A program made the position numbers and the translations under genes. Shown here one piece after another: positions 44,291 through 53,289 of a stretch of 64,000 nucleotides of DNA (within the stretch, counting starts at the first letter, position 1; each line of letters begins with the position of its first letter). The stretch comes from Faecalibacterium hattorii (GTDB lineage: Bacteria; Bacillota; Clostridia; Oscillospirales; Ruminococcaceae): the NCBI RefSeq assembly GCF_003287455.1, contig NZ_PRLC01000016.1, positions 1-64,000 on the forward strand. Reading direction: 5' to 3'. Below the pieces are notes generated by a model. The model saw only the letters and a list, made by a program, of their open reading frames with translations. It ran no database searches and was not told the DNA's origin.

Positions 44291-45964
44291 CTAAACGGAA
44301 GGCCGCGCAGAGCGCTTCTGGCGTTCCTTTTCCCTGTACATCCGGTCGTCGGCTTCGCGGAGGAAGGCAGGCAGATCTTCGACCAGCGGCTGCCAGAACG
44401 AGCCGATGGCGGCATCGACGCCGTGGCGGACAAGGGCTTCCCGGAGCTGGTGCACCTTGTCGGCAAAGTCCTCCTGCCCGATGGGGCAGCGCAGCACCAC
44501 GAACTCATCGCCGCCGATGCGGTATCCTTCGCCGGGGAAGACTTCGTTCAGGGCGTCGGCGGTGCGGCGGATGAGGGCATCCCCGGCCTCGTGGCCGAAG
44601 CGGTCGTTGCAGTGCTTGAGACCGTTCAGGTCCATGTAAATGCCGCCGATCTCCCTCAGCGTCCCTTTCTCCCAGCCGCTCAGGTTCTCCATGTAGCGGT
44701 TGCGGTTGGAAAGGCCCGTCAGCATATCGATATAACAGAACTTATACAGCCGCTCCTGCGTCTTTTTCTGCTCCAGACTGTTGGTCACGAAGAACTGGAT
44801 GGAGGACAGCAGCGTGGCGTCTCCCACATGCTCCTTGGGGTTGTCTACCCCCAGAAAACCGGTCACGACATGGTCTCGCAGCAGCGGCACCGCCAGCAGC
44901 GAATGAATGTTCTGGGGTGCCAGCACGTCATAGATGAGCTGGCCCTTTTTCTGTTCGAGGTCGGGCAGGAAGTAGACGCCCTCCCGCTCAAACGCTTCGA
45001 TCCACTCGGCCACTGCTTCCAGCGGGACTTCCTGCAGATTGTCCTTTTCCTCGCTCACGCCCTCCCGCACCGCCTCGTGGGTGTTGACGATGACGTTCCG
45101 CTCCCGGTCCAGTTCGAAGATATAGCTGCGGTCGGCGGCAAAGTAATCGCTGATGACCCCCAGCAGCTCGTTGGTGGCCTTGTCGAGGTCCCGCCCGCCG
45201 GTGGAAAGCTTCTCCACGCAGCGGTTCAGCACCGTGGCGATCTCCAGCTTTTCGGCGATCTGGGCTCGGCTCGTTTCCAGCCGGAGCATCGCCTCGTTCT
45301 GCTCCTTGATGGAGACCAGAAACATCAGGACCATCGCAACGCCGATGGCCAGATCGACCAGCGCCAGACCGTAGTGTACGATCTGGATCGAGATCGCCAG
45401 CAGCGGCAGCACCAGATAAGACCCCGTTGCCAGAAACATGCCGCGGCTGATGCGTGCCCTGTATTGCAGCAGCAGACTGCCGTCCAGCGCCATGGCCACC
45501 ACCGGAACGATCATGGAAATGGGATACCCTGCGCTGCGGTGGTAGACATTGGACGCATCGAACGTATAATACAACCCGGTGAACTGCGATACGACCACCA
45601 GCGCAAGGCCCACACAGCAAAGGGCCCGCACCACCTTCACCCGCTTGAGGGCTGCGTTTTCTTCCGGCGTCAGGAGCATTGCACAGATGTAGTAGTGAAA
45701 AAACAGCAGCGTCAGTTCCACGAGAAAAAAGTTGAGAAAATTGCTGATGCGGACCATCCAGAACCCCAGCAGGTCCGGTCTGCCCCGGAACAGGTTCGTC
45801 ATCGCATCCCAGAACAGCAGAACCGATGTCGAGACCTGCATCCGGTAGATCCAGTCACGCTTCACCGTCCGATAATATTTTGTGATCCAGAAATACAGAC
45901 TCGACACCGCACAGAACAGACTGCCCCATAACAGAAGCACACTGTTTATGATCTCGCGGCTCAT
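44291..45964 (-). CDS. Membrane GGDEF protein with GAF-like sensor
   Basis: A 557-residue protein. About seven hydrophobic segments occupy residues ~8-230. A GAF-like domain follows (about 255-385; LGVISDYFAADRSYIFELD, then HSLLAVPLLRDHVVTGFLGVDN), then a GGDEF domain with intact YRIGGDEF near 490 and LTGLSNRNRY near 415. No RxxD inhibitory site precedes the motif. It is predicted to be an active diguanylate cyclase. The start at 45964 follows GGAGGA; an ATG six codons upstream overlaps this ribosome binding site. Single-gene unit with its own terminator. Confidence 0.87.
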   Translation of the reverse strand: MSREIINSVLLLWGSLFCAVSSLYFWITKYYRTVKRDWIYRMQVSTSVLLFWDAMTNLFRGRPDLLGFWMVRISNFLNFFLVELTLLFFHYYICAMLLTPEENAALKRVKVVRALCCVGLALVVVSQFTGLYYTFDASNVYHRSAGYPISMIVPVVAMALDGSLLLQYRARISRGMFLATGSYLVLPLLAISIQIVHYGLALVDLAIGVAMVLMFLVSIKEQNEAMLRLETSRAQIAEKLEIATVLNRCVEKLSTGGRDLDKATNELLGVISDYFAADRSYIFELDRERNVIVNTHEAVREGVSEEKDNLQEVPLEAVAEWIEAFEREGVYFLPDLEQKKGQLIYDVLAPQNIHSLLAVPLLRDHVVTGFLGVDNPKEHVGDATLLSSIQFFVTNSLEQKKTQERLYKFCYIDMLTGLSNRNRYMENLSGWEKGTLREIGGIYMDLNGLKHCNDRFGHEAGDALIRRTADALNEVFPGEGYRIGGDEFVVLRCPIGQEDFADKVHQLREALVRHGVDAAIGSFWQPLVEDLPAFLREADDRMYREKERQKRSARPSV

Positions 45965-46046
45965 CCGGTCTCCTCCTTTCATGGAGTTTTTGAAATCTAC
46001 CCTTATTGCACACGTTTTCCCTTACGATTGCAATCCGGGCGCAGAA

Positions 46047-46084
46047 AAAGGGCGTTCCTCCCATTTCCGGGCGGAACGCCCTTT
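46047..46084 (-). terminator. Terminator of the TrpXYZ-like operon
   Basis: AAAGGGCGTTCC/GGAACGCCCTTT stem (46084-46073 and 46058-46047) followed by TTCTGC after a five-T run on the minus strand. Confidence 0.88.
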
Positions 46085-46098
46085 GTGTTATGATCCCA

Positions 46099-46893
46099 TC
46101 AAGACAGGATCATCCGGTCGTTGGCGAACTCACCGCCGCTGGCGATCTGGAACTTGGCCAGCAGGTCGGAGACCTGCAGCTTCTTCTTCTCCTCGCCGGA
46201 GACGTCGTAGATGATGTGGCCCTCGTACATCATGATGAGGCGGTTGCCGTACTTGATGGCATCCTTCATATTGTGGGTGATCATCATGGTGGTCAGATGG
46301 TTTTCTTCCACGATCTTGGCCGAAAGGGTCAGCACCTTGAGCGCGGTCTTGGGGTCCAGCGCAGCGGTGTGCTCGTCCAGCAGCAGGAGCTTGGGCTTGT
46401 TCATGGTGGCCATCAGCAGGGTCAGAGCCTGACGCTGGCCGCCGGAAAGCAGACCCACGCGGGCGGTAAGGCGATCCTCCAAGCCGAGGTCGAGGCTCTT
46501 GAGCAGCTCGCGGTAGCGCTCCCGCTCCGCCTTGGTGATGCCGATGCGCAGCCCGCGCCGCTTGCCGCGGCGGGCCGCCAGCGCAAGGTTCTCCTCGATC
46601 TGCATGGTGGCGGCGGTGCCGGTCATGGGGTCTTGGAAAACGCGGCCGATGTAGGCGGCACGCTGGTGCTCGCTCAGCTTGGTCACATCGATGCCGTCAA
46701 TGAGGATCTTGCCCTCGTCCACGGGCCAGACACCGGCCACCGCGTTCAGCATGGTGGACTTACCCGCGCCGTTGCCGCCGATGACGGTGACGAAGTCCCC
46801 CTCGTTCAGCTTCAGGTTCAGGCCGTTCAGCGCGGTCTTCTGGTTGACGGTACCGGCGTTGAAGGTCTTGGATACGTTCTGGATCTCAAGCAT
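46099..46893 (-). CDS. ABC transporter ATPase, TrpZ-like
   Basis: A 264-residue ABC ATPase: Walker A GGNGAGKST near 38, Q-loop in VFQDPMTGTAATM near 87, signature LSGGQRQALTLLMA near 148, Walker B LLLLDEHTAALDPK near 170 and ITHNM near 202. The combination with the neighbouring permease and ABC_sub_bind protein is the TrpXYZ arrangement. It overlaps the permease gene by 8 nt (ATGCTTGA). The start at 46893 follows GGAGGG. Confidence 0.92.
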   Translation of the reverse strand: MLEIQNVSKTFNAGTVNQKTALNGLNLKLNEGDFVTVIGGNGAGKSTMLNAVAGVWPVDEGKILIDGIDVTKLSEHQRAAYIGRVFQDPMTGTAATMQIEENLALAARRGKRRGLRIGITKAERERYRELLKSLDLGLEDRLTARVGLLSGGQRQALTLLMATMNKPKLLLLDEHTAALDPKTALKVLTLSAKIVEENHLTTMMITHNMKDAIKYGNRLIMMYEGHIIYDVSGEEKKKLQVSDLLAKFQIASGGEFANDRMILS

Positions 46894-47827
46894 TTTTTGC
46901 ACCCTCCTTCTTCTTGGCGGTGGGCTTGGCAAAATACTTGCCCTTCCAATACGGCACCGCGAGGAACACGGCCACGACCGAAGCACTGAGCAGCTTGAGG
47001 AGGTTTGCGTCAAAGCCGAGGGTCAGCACCAGCTGGATGACGATGTAGTAGATGATTGCGCCCAGCGAAACGGACACGAGCTTGAGGGCGAAGTTCTGGA
47101 AGATGCGGCCAAATACGGCCTCGCCGATGATGACAGCGGCCAGACCGATGACGATGGCGCCGCGGCCCATGCTGACATCCGAAAAGCCCTGATACTGGCT
47201 CAGCAGCGCACCGGACAGGGCCACCAGACCGTTGGACACGGCCAGACCCAGCACCACGTTGAGGTTGGTGTTGATGCCCTGTGCGCGGGACATGGCTGGA
47301 TTGGAGCCGGTGGCGCGGATGCCGCAGCCCAGCTCCGTGCCAAAGAACCAGTACAGCACACCGATCAGCACAGCCGTGACGATGATGACCATGATGATGG
47401 GGTTGTGCAGGGCGAACTCCTTGACCCAGCGCAAGGAGATGAGCAGATCGTACTTGTCCACATTGATGGACTGGTTCGCCTTGCCCATGATCTTCAGGTT
47501 GATGGAGTAAAGGGCCAACTGGGTCAGGATACCGGCAAGGATGGCCGGGATGCCCATAAAGGTGTGGAGCAGACCGGTGACAAGGCCGGTGGCAAGGCCG
47601 GCCAGCAGCGCGATGAAGAGCGCCGCCCAGACGTTCATGCCGGAGAGCAGACACATGACGCAGACCGCGCCGCCGGTGCCGAAGGAGCCGTCCACGGTCA
47701 GGTCTGCCACGTCAAGGATGCGGTAGGTCAGATACACGCCAATGGCCATGATGCCCCAGATGAGGCCCTGCGCACAGGCACCGGGCAGCGCACCGGGCAG
47801 ATTGGCAAGTCTAGCAAGCAGTTCCAA
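46886..47827 (-). CDS. ABC transporter permease, TrpY-like
   Basis: A 313-residue BPD_transp_2-type permease with about eight to nine membrane segments: GLIWGIMAIGVYLTYRILD and VDGSFGTGGAVC near 45, GCGIRATGSNPAMSRAQGIN near 168 and SGALLSQYQGFSDVSMGRGAIVIGLAAVIIGE near 204 (split SGALLSQYQGF, MGRGAIVIGLAAVIIGE). The family imports aromatic amino acids or similar compounds with an ABC_sub_bind partner. The C-terminus is lysine-rich. Confidence 0.9.
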   Translation of the reverse strand: MELLARLANLPGALPGACAQGLIWGIMAIGVYLTYRILDVADLTVDGSFGTGGAVCVMCLLSGMNVWAALFIALLAGLATGLVTGLLHTFMGIPAILAGILTQLALYSINLKIMGKANQSINVDKYDLLISLRWVKEFALHNPIIMVIIVTAVLIGVLYWFFGTELGCGIRATGSNPAMSRAQGINTNLNVVLGLAVSNGLVALSGALLSQYQGFSDVSMGRGAIVIGLAAVIIGEAVFGRIFQNFALKLVSVSLGAIIYYIVIQLVLTLGFDANLLKLLSASVVAVFLAVPYWKGKYFAKPTAKKKEGAKNA

Positions 47828-47866
47828 AATAAAACCTCCAAACGATACACTTTTTTAGGACACCAA

Positions 47867-47900
47867 AGCGGAGAAGAGCCAAAAATCGCCCTTCTCCGCT
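47867..47900 (-). promoter_or_regulatory. Intercistronic hairpin between binding protein and permease
   Basis: AGCGGAGAAG (47900-47891, minus strand) pairs with CTTCTCCGCT (47876-47867), followed by TTGGTG without a proper T-run. It may protect the binding-protein mRNA or give partial termination, producing more binding protein than permease. Confidence 0.5.
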
Positions 47901-47926
47901 GTATTTCAGATGTTTATCCGAGGAAT

Positions 47927-48958
47927 TCAGCCCTCGATGGCCTCGTAGCCTTCCGGCACAGTCACGCCCAGATCATCGCAGATGGTCTTGTTGTACTTCT
48001 TGGTCACGCTGGTGTACTCGATGGGCATGGTGGAGATATCGGCCTCGCCGGTCAGGATCTTAGCTGCCATCTCGCCGGTGGTGTGGCCCAGATCGTAGTA
48101 GCTGATGGACAGGGTCGCCACGCCGCAGCCCGCGCAGATGCCCTCCTCACCCGCGAAGACGGGCTTCTTGGCCGGGCGGCAGATGCCGTCCACAATGCCG
48201 GTGTTGGCGGCAACGGTGTTGTCGGTGGGAACATAGACGGCGTCGTTCTCGTCGGCCGCCTTCTGGCAGACGGAAGCGAGGTCGTTGGAGTCGGAGAAGG
48301 CGTACTGGGTGGCGGTCACACCGGCAGCTTCCAGATACTTCTGAACCTCATCCACCTGATACTGGCTGTTGGCCTCAGCGGAGCAGTAGAGCAGACCGAC
48401 CTTCTTAACGTCGGGCAGCCACTCGGTGATCATCTCAGCCTGCTGATCCAGCGGAGCCAGATCGGAGGTGCCGGAGACGTTGCCGCCCACGGTGCCGTCG
48501 AAGTCGGTCAGGCCCAGCGCCACGCCGTACTCGGTGACGGAGGTGCCCAGAATGGGGATGCTGTTGGTGGCTGCCTGTGCCGCCTGCAGGGCGGGGGTGG
48601 CGTTGGCCATGATCAGATCCACACCGGCGGAAACAAAGCCGTTGGCGATGGTGGCGCAGGTCGCGGAATCGTTCTGTGCGTTCTGGAAGTCGAACTTCAC
48701 GTTGTCGCCGAACGCCTCAGTCAGGGCGTCCTCAAAGCCCTGCGTAGCTGCGTCCAGCGCCGCATGCTCGACCAACTGGCAGATGCCGACGGTATAGCTC
48801 TGGCCGTCCGCAGCAGCGGAACCGGCAGCGGAGGCCGCGGAGGAAGCCGTGGAAGAAGCTGCGGCAGAGCTGGAAGAGCCGCCGCAAGCGGTCAAGGCTG
48901 CGGCAGCGCCGCAGACAGCGGCGGCAGACAGGAACGAACGACGAGTGATTTTACGCAT
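47927..48958 (-). CDS. ABC_sub_bind solute-binding lipoprotein, TrpX-like, with Tat-type signal
   Basis: A 343-residue lipoprotein. TRRSFL and the lipobox LTAC form the export signal, then a long Ser/Ala linker. The mature domain has YTVGICQLVEHAALDAATQGF, ANATPALQAAQAATNSIPILGTSVTEYG and DNTVAANTGIVDGICRPAKKPVFAGEEG, characteristic of the family (segments near 65, 125 and 250). The ligand is probably tryptophan or another aromatic compound. The start at 48958 is preferred over an ATG two codons earlier, because GGGAG is then 8 nt upstream. First gene of the operon. Confidence 0.9.
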   Translation of the reverse strand: MRKITRRSFLSAAAVCGAAAALTACGGSSSSAAASSTASSAASAAGSAAADGQSYTVGICQLVEHAALDAATQGFEDALTEAFGDNVKFDFQNAQNDSATCATIANGFVSAGVDLIMANATPALQAAQAATNSIPILGTSVTEYGVALGLTDFDGTVGGNVSGTSDLAPLDQQAEMITEWLPDVKKVGLLYCSAEANSQYQVDEVQKYLEAAGVTATQYAFSDSNDLASVCQKAADENDAVYVPTDNTVAANTGIVDGICRPAKKPVFAGEEGICAGCGVATLSISYYDLGHTTGEMAAKILTGEADISTMPIEYTSVTKKYNKTICDDLGVTVPEGYEAIEG

Positions 48959-49054
48959 AATCATTACTCCCTCAATTTTACATTTCGCGGCCACAGGCTG
49001 CCGCGGGAAAGCGTTTTGACAAGCGGTTTTTCTCGTTCCGCTTTACACTCGTGA

Positions 49055-49083
49055 AGTATAGCACATTTCCTGCCCGAATACAA
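49055..49083 (-). promoter_or_regulatory. Promoter of the TrpXYZ-like operon
   Basis: Minus-strand TTGTAT (49083-49078), 17-bp spacer, extended -10 TGCTATACT (TATACT 49060-49055). The leader is ~90 nt; I see no T-box or trp leader peptide in it. Confidence 0.8.
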
Positions 49084-49118
49084 TCCGGCAACAACCTAAG
49101 TTATCGATGGAAGTAATT

Positions 49119-49865
49119 TTATTTATCAGTTTTTTCGATTGATTCACGAAAACGAACGTTCCTTCGCTTTTGCAGTGCGGACAGTTTTTCCAGTTCTGCG
49201 TCCAATCCGCGCAGATTTTCTTCCAACTGGGGCAGAAAGGGCGCGGCGAAGTCGTACCGATAATAAAGCGCTTGCCAGAGTTTTTGCTGCACCCGCCGGA
49301 TAAACACCGGCTCGAACACCGCTTCCAGCGCCTCCACCCGGTCTTCCAGCGCCATGCACACCTGCGCCCAGCGCACATCCGTAGCCTCCCGCGCCGGGAT
49401 GTCGTACCGGGCCAGATAGTCCCCCACTTTGGCTGAGATGACCTGCCCGCCGCAGGAGGTCGGCTGCAAAAAGTAGCTGACGCTCCCCTCTTTGGTGATC
49501 TCCTGCGCCAGCGGGTAGAGCGCGCAGACCAGCGGCTCGGCGTCATGGATGGCGCAGCGGCTGTGGGTCAGGAAGGGGCAGTTGTTCCCCTCCTCCCGCA
49601 CCGGGGCCAGCCGCAGCACGGGCAGACGGCTCACCACCCCGATGGACGCCTTGCAGAACGCCCGCGCCACCGTCCGGGGCGGCAGACGCAGCCGCGCCGC
49701 GATCCGCCACAGGTCAAACCCCGACAGCACGATGTCCTCCCGCCCCCGGCAGCAGTCCCCGCACCCCGCGCACGCAAACGAAAACCCTTCGTCCCGCCCA
49801 AGCAGCGGCACCTCGCGCGTAAAATCCACCCGCCCGCAAAGGTCGAGCTGCGATTGTTTGAGCAT
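49119..49865 (-). CDS. YkgJ-family cysteine-cluster protein
   Basis: A 248-residue protein with the family cysteine pattern: FACAGCGDCCRGREDIVLS near 30-45, NNCPFLTHSRCAIHDAEPLVCALYPL near 90-115 (split CPFL, CAIH, PLVCALYP) and a later SCGG. These cysteines probably bind a metal or an iron-sulfur cluster; function unknown. The C-terminal ~90 residues are helical. The start at 49865 follows AAAGGAGG. Confidence 0.87.
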   Translation of the reverse strand: MLKQSQLDLCGRVDFTREVPLLGRDEGFSFACAGCGDCCRGREDIVLSGFDLWRIAARLRLPPRTVARAFCKASIGVVSRLPVLRLAPVREEGNNCPFLTHSRCAIHDAEPLVCALYPLAQEITKEGSVSYFLQPTSCGGQVISAKVGDYLARYDIPAREATDVRWAQVCMALEDRVEALEAVFEPVFIRRVQQKLWQALYYRYDFAAPFLPQLEENLRGLDAELEKLSALQKRRNVRFRESIEKTDK

Positions 49866-49915
49866 AGAGCGGCCTCCTTTGGCTCCTGAAATAGAAGTTT
49901 CCTCTATTATACAAG

Positions 49916-49947
49916 AAAACCGTCCGTGTGAAAACACACAGACGGCA
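49916..49947 (-). terminator. Terminator of the polysaccharide cluster
   Basis: CCGTCTGTGTG (49947-49937) pairs with CACACGGACGG with one mismatch and runs into TTTTCTTG on the minus strand. Confidence 0.85.
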
Positions 49948-49953
49948 AATGTT

Positions 49954-50142
49954 TTAGAATCCTTCTTTTTCGGCTGTCGGCTCGGTCAAAAGCTCCGGGC
50001 GGTACTCTCGCAGGATGTTGACGGCTGCTGCTACAGGCTGGTCGATCATACTGTCCAGACAGGGCCGCAAATAGTCCTCCACATTGTAGACCGGAATGAT
50101 GACCGATATTTTAGGTGTTGTCGTCAATGAATCCTCTCTCAT
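49954..50142 (-). pseudogene. Truncated family 2 glycosyltransferase remnant
   Basis: About 62 codons. The first half is a clean GT2 N-terminus (KISVIIPVYNVEDYLRPCLDSM), after which the frame jumps to MIDQPVAAAVNILREYRPELL and stops; the nucleotide-sugar DXD region and acceptor domain are missing. An internal deletion of a ~300-residue gene explains it best. The start is uncertain. Confidence 0.7.
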
Positions 50143-50185
50143 TTCCTCGTGCACTCTATTCCACTTCCTCAGCAAGCCCGCCATT

Positions 50186-51106
50186 TCAAATCCGTTCCTG
50201 CTTCGGGTAAAACGCAAGTCCCTTCCCCACGCCGCACAGGAGCACGCCAAGCCGTTTCAGCCGGTGATCTTTTGCGCGGGTCAGCACCCATAAAAAATCC
50301 CGCCCGCGCTTGGCAATGTAATAGGCGATGCCCTTTGCCCCCTCGCGGCGGTAAATATAGGCTTCGTTGCGGAAAGCCAGTTTATAGCGGCCCAGACGCT
50401 CCACGGAATCCACCGCCAGATTGCTTCCGCTGTTGTTTTTCATAGCATGGATGACGCGGCTCTGGCCCACCACATAGCACGGCATTTTCTCCCGTATCGT
50501 GATGCGCCGGGTATATTCGATATCATCACCCCAGATAAAGAACTCTTTGACGGGCAGACCCACTGCGTGGATCGTTTCCGCTTTCAGGAACAGCGAGACA
50601 AATGTCGCCTGTTCCGCCAGCAGAATGCCATCCCGCAGCAGCTCGATGCGGTCATAGAAGTTCTTCTTGATCTTGGGGCGGTTCATGCGGCATTCCCTGC
50701 CGTCCGTCCAAAGCGCCACACTGCTCAGCCAGCCATACTCGCCCTGCAAAAGACGGTCTGCATCCAGAAGCTTCTCCAAAGCCACTGGTTCCGGGAAGCA
50801 GTCGTCGTCCATGACCCAGACGAAGGCATAGCCTACTTCTACCGCCCAGCGCATCCCAAAATTGAAGCCGCCAGCGCCGCCGAGGTTCTCGCCCGTGTTC
50901 CGGTAGAAGATCGACGCATCGTGTTGCGCCGCACGCTGCACAAGGGCTTGGGTATCGTCCGTGCTGGCATTGTCCACGACCAGAATATCACAGGGCATCG
51001 TCTGCTTTTGCAGAGACATCAGACATTGCCGCAGCATCTCTGCGCGATTATAGGTCACGACCACTGCCGCGACCCGATCTTTTATTTCGTCCATTGGTTT
51101 TGTCAT
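50186..51106 (-). CDS. Family 2 glycosyltransferase, galactofuranosyl/rhamnosyltransferase-like
   Basis: A 306-residue cytosolic enzyme: VAAVVVTYNRAEMLRQCL near 12, VVDNASTDDT near 43, NLGGAGGFNFGMRWA near 73, the metal-binding VWVMDDDCFP near 96 and the C-terminal FIWGDDIEYTRRI near 190. The NLGGAGGF and WGDDIE motifs are typical of GlfT2-like and related polymer glycosyltransferases. It lies 8 nt after the DUF4422 gene. No convincing ribosome binding site precedes the chosen start, so coupling to the upstream gene is likely. Confidence 0.87.
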   Translation of the reverse strand: MTKPMDEIKDRVAAVVVTYNRAEMLRQCLMSLQKQTMPCDILVVDNASTDDTQALVQRAAQHDASIFYRNTGENLGGAGGFNFGMRWAVEVGYAFVWVMDDDCFPEPVALEKLLDADRLLQGEYGWLSSVALWTDGRECRMNRPKIKKNFYDRIELLRDGILLAEQATFVSLFLKAETIHAVGLPVKEFFIWGDDIEYTRRITIREKMPCYVVGQSRVIHAMKNNSGSNLAVDSVERLGRYKLAFRNEAYIYRREGAKGIAYYIAKRGRDFLWVLTRAKDHRLKRLGVLLCGVGKGLAFYPKQERI

Positions 51107-51114
51107 TTTTACTT

Positions 51115-51882
51115 TTACGTCCAGTTTTTCCGAAACTTGCGCTCAATAAATGCCATGCCCTTTTTCAGCCAATGCTGGCTTTCCATGAACACCACCGGCA
51201 TTTCGGTATAGGAAATATGATTCGTCTCGACCCACACATCCAGCAGCCGCTCCGAAAGAAAACCGAAGACGCGCTTGTTGTATTCATCGTACTCCGACAG
51301 GTTGATCTGCCGCTCCGCACGATCCAGAACATCAAAGAGCCATGTACAGTAGTGATCCAGCAGATCCCGGCGCATAATGAACATATTGAACCGGTGCCCT
51401 GCCGTCCGCTCCATCACATCGTCGAACGCGCGGACATACTCCGGGTAACGCTCTTCCAGAATCGACCGTACAAGATCCATATCTTTTTTATGGTGCGCAT
51501 GGGCATACTGCGAATAGGTCGTCTCGATCCAGTAATTTCGCTTTTGCGGCAGGATCACCGGCGCCTTTTCCAGTGCCTCTTCGATCTGGGAACGGTTCGC
51601 GATCCGGCTTTCCTTGCGGAGCGCGAACCGCTTTCCGGCAAAGTAGCGCCGGTAGTGGACCAGCCCAATGCAGTCCGCGTCCAGATTTTTCCACGCCCAA
51701 TAGAGCGCCGTCATCTCGCAATAGTACTTGTTCTTTGCGGAAATATTCTCCCCGGTATCGTCACGCAGAGCATTTTCCATTCCGGGGATCCGGACCCCGC
51801 CCACCTGAATGGGAGCATAAATATTTTCTCCCGGCAGTGAATACGCCTTGTGCATCGCCACCAGTATTTTAATTTTCTGCAT
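51115..51882 (-). CDS. DUF4422 glycosyltransferase
   Basis: A 255-residue protein with the DUF4422 features: KIKILVAMHKAYSLPGENIYAPIQVG at the start (split ILVAMHKAY, YAPIQVG), NKYYCEMTALYWAWKNLDAD near 53, GLVHYRRYF near 75 and HRFNMFIMRRDLLDHYCTWLF near 160. These enzymes add sugars to capsule or exopolysaccharide repeat units. The start at 51882 matches where family members begin; an ATG 14 codons upstream is possible but close to the promoter. Confidence 0.85.
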   Translation of the reverse strand: MQKIKILVAMHKAYSLPGENIYAPIQVGGVRIPGMENALRDDTGENISAKNKYYCEMTALYWAWKNLDADCIGLVHYRRYFAGKRFALRKESRIANRSQIEEALEKAPVILPQKRNYWIETTYSQYAHAHHKKDMDLVRSILEERYPEYVRAFDDVMERTAGHRFNMFIMRRDLLDHYCTWLFDVLDRAERQINLSEYDEYNKRVFGFLSERLLDVWVETNHISYTEMPVVFMESQHWLKKGMAFIERKFRKNWT

Positions 51883-51940
51883 TCCTTTATGTTCTCCCCA
51901 ATCAGTCCGCACTTCTAGCCTCATAACAGTACTATTTTAG

Positions 51941-51969
51941 ATTATATCATGCTTTGGGCTTCCTATCAA
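51941..51969 (-). promoter_or_regulatory. Promoter of the two glycosyltransferase genes
   Basis: Minus-strand TTGATA (51969-51964), 17-bp spacer, TATAAT (51946-51941), which sits just after the wzy-like gene and overlaps no coding sequence. Confidence 0.75.
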
Positions 51970-51976
51970 GCCCGAA

Positions 51977-53164
51977 TCAGCGTTCCAGCACACAATAAGG
52001 AAGCACACCATTTTTATTATAGATTCCCACAGCCACCAGTGTTTCCAACGCAAAAGCGACCGCCAGCGCCGCCGTCATCAATTTGCGGCGTTTGGAGTCC
52101 TCTTCTGCCCGCAATGCTTCCGGCAGAAGCAGAAACTGCGGTGCCGCGTAATAGTAATTGACCCGCTTCATCAGCGGCAGCACTCCGGAAAAAGCCAGCG
52201 CCAAAGTTCCGAGGAGTGTCATATTATACCAGATCACGTAATACGGGTTCTCCACCTTGGCTTTGGCCCAGTAATGACCGCAGAAAAGCAGCACGCACAG
52301 ATTGATGGCAAAGAACATCCATTCAAATCCGTCCTTTGACCATGCCGAACCGAGATAGCGGGCATAGTAAGCCAGCCCGACGCGCGGCATGAGCCACGCA
52401 GCCAGCGCTCCCAGCGGACCGGAGAGCACCAATGTCACCCCCACCGCCGCAAACGCACAGCGAGGCTTGACCTCGATGCGGCAGAGAAAATAGCACGGCA
52501 AAAGCAGCACCGCCGTTGTGTGAAAAAACATTGCCGCCGCCACGCAAATCAGAAACGGAAGCAGCCGCCGTTCCCGGATGAAGCGGACGGCGACCAGACC
52601 AATGCCAATTGCAACGTACTGCCGGATGATGTTCAGGCTCAAAAAATAATTGCTGGTCGCCACATAAAGGTAAACTGCCAGCACCGGGCTGCTGCTTTGG
52701 GTAAAAATCGCATAGAACACGCAGCCCGCCACGAGAGTCGAAGTGAGAACGATCACCACGCGGAAGTTTCCATTCAGCCAAACGCCCAGTTCCATCAAGG
52801 CGCGATACCCCGCCTCGCTGTTATCCAGAACGACGCGGAAAAATTCCGCCGCTTCCTGCGTAGTTCCGGGCAGCCCCCACTGGCTCAGCCATGGCAGGAG
52901 CGGGCCAAACAGTTCATCCCGCAGCGCCTCTCCCCCGCCGCCTCGGATCCATTGCAGCTCCCGGAACTCCGGCAGGTATGTATAATAAAAGTCTGTGCCG
53001 ACACCCCAGCGGGCCGCACTCACGATCAGCAGCGGCAATGCGCAGATCATGTTTTGAAAAAACGCCTGAAGTGCTGTTTCCTGCACCATCTGAGCCTGTA
53101 GTCTTTTTTGTCTGTGCCATGTCAAAAGGCAGGACAGAAGCGTTGCCGCCGTATAAATCAGCAT
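51977..53164 (-). CDS. EpsG/Wzy-like polysaccharide polymerase
   Basis: A 395-residue membrane protein with about ten hydrophobic segments. The EpsG-type pattern is visible: a loop with SAARWGVGTDFYYTYLPEF near 48-66, NYFLSLNIIRQYVAIGI near 175 and a following RFIRERRLLPFLICVAAAMFFHTTAVLLLP region (split IRERRLLPF, FFHTTAVLLLP). It probably polymerises repeat units of a surface polysaccharide together with the two glycosyltransferases downstream. The start at 53164 follows GAGAGG. No flippase or chain-length regulator is adjacent, so the locus is incomplete. Confidence 0.82.
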   Translation of the reverse strand: MLIYTAATLLSCLLTWHRQKRLQAQMVQETALQAFFQNMICALPLLIVSAARWGVGTDFYYTYLPEFRELQWIRGGGGEALRDELFGPLLPWLSQWGLPGTTQEAAEFFRVVLDNSEAGYRALMELGVWLNGNFRVVIVLTSTLVAGCVFYAIFTQSSSPVLAVYLYVATSNYFLSLNIIRQYVAIGIGLVAVRFIRERRLLPFLICVAAAMFFHTTAVLLLPCYFLCRIEVKPRCAFAAVGVTLVLSGPLGALAAWLMPRVGLAYYARYLGSAWSKDGFEWMFFAINLCVLLFCGHYWAKAKVENPYYVIWYNMTLLGTLALAFSGVLPLMKRVNYYYAAPQFLLLPEALRAEEDSKRRKLMTAALAVAFALETLVAVGIYNKNGVLPYCVLER

Positions 53165-53231
53165 CGTACCTCTCCGATTTTTCTCATATTGGATCACAAA
53201 TATTTCTCTTGGAACATTTTTGCCAAAAAGA

Positions 53232-53272
53232 AAGCCCCCGAAAGGAAACGATCACTCGTTTTCTTTCGAGGG
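53232..53272 (-). terminator. Terminator of the tmRNA gene
   Basis: On the minus strand CCCTCGAAAG...AACGA pairs with TCGTTT...CTTTCGGGGG and is followed by CTTTCTTTTTGG. Confidence 0.85.
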
Positions 53273-53289
53273 TTCGTCCGCGCTGCGGA

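Noticed and set aside
48959-49054. T-box or trp leader peptide upstream of the TrpX-like gene
   Set aside because: No T-box sequence, specifier stem or Trp-codon-rich short frame is visible in the leader.
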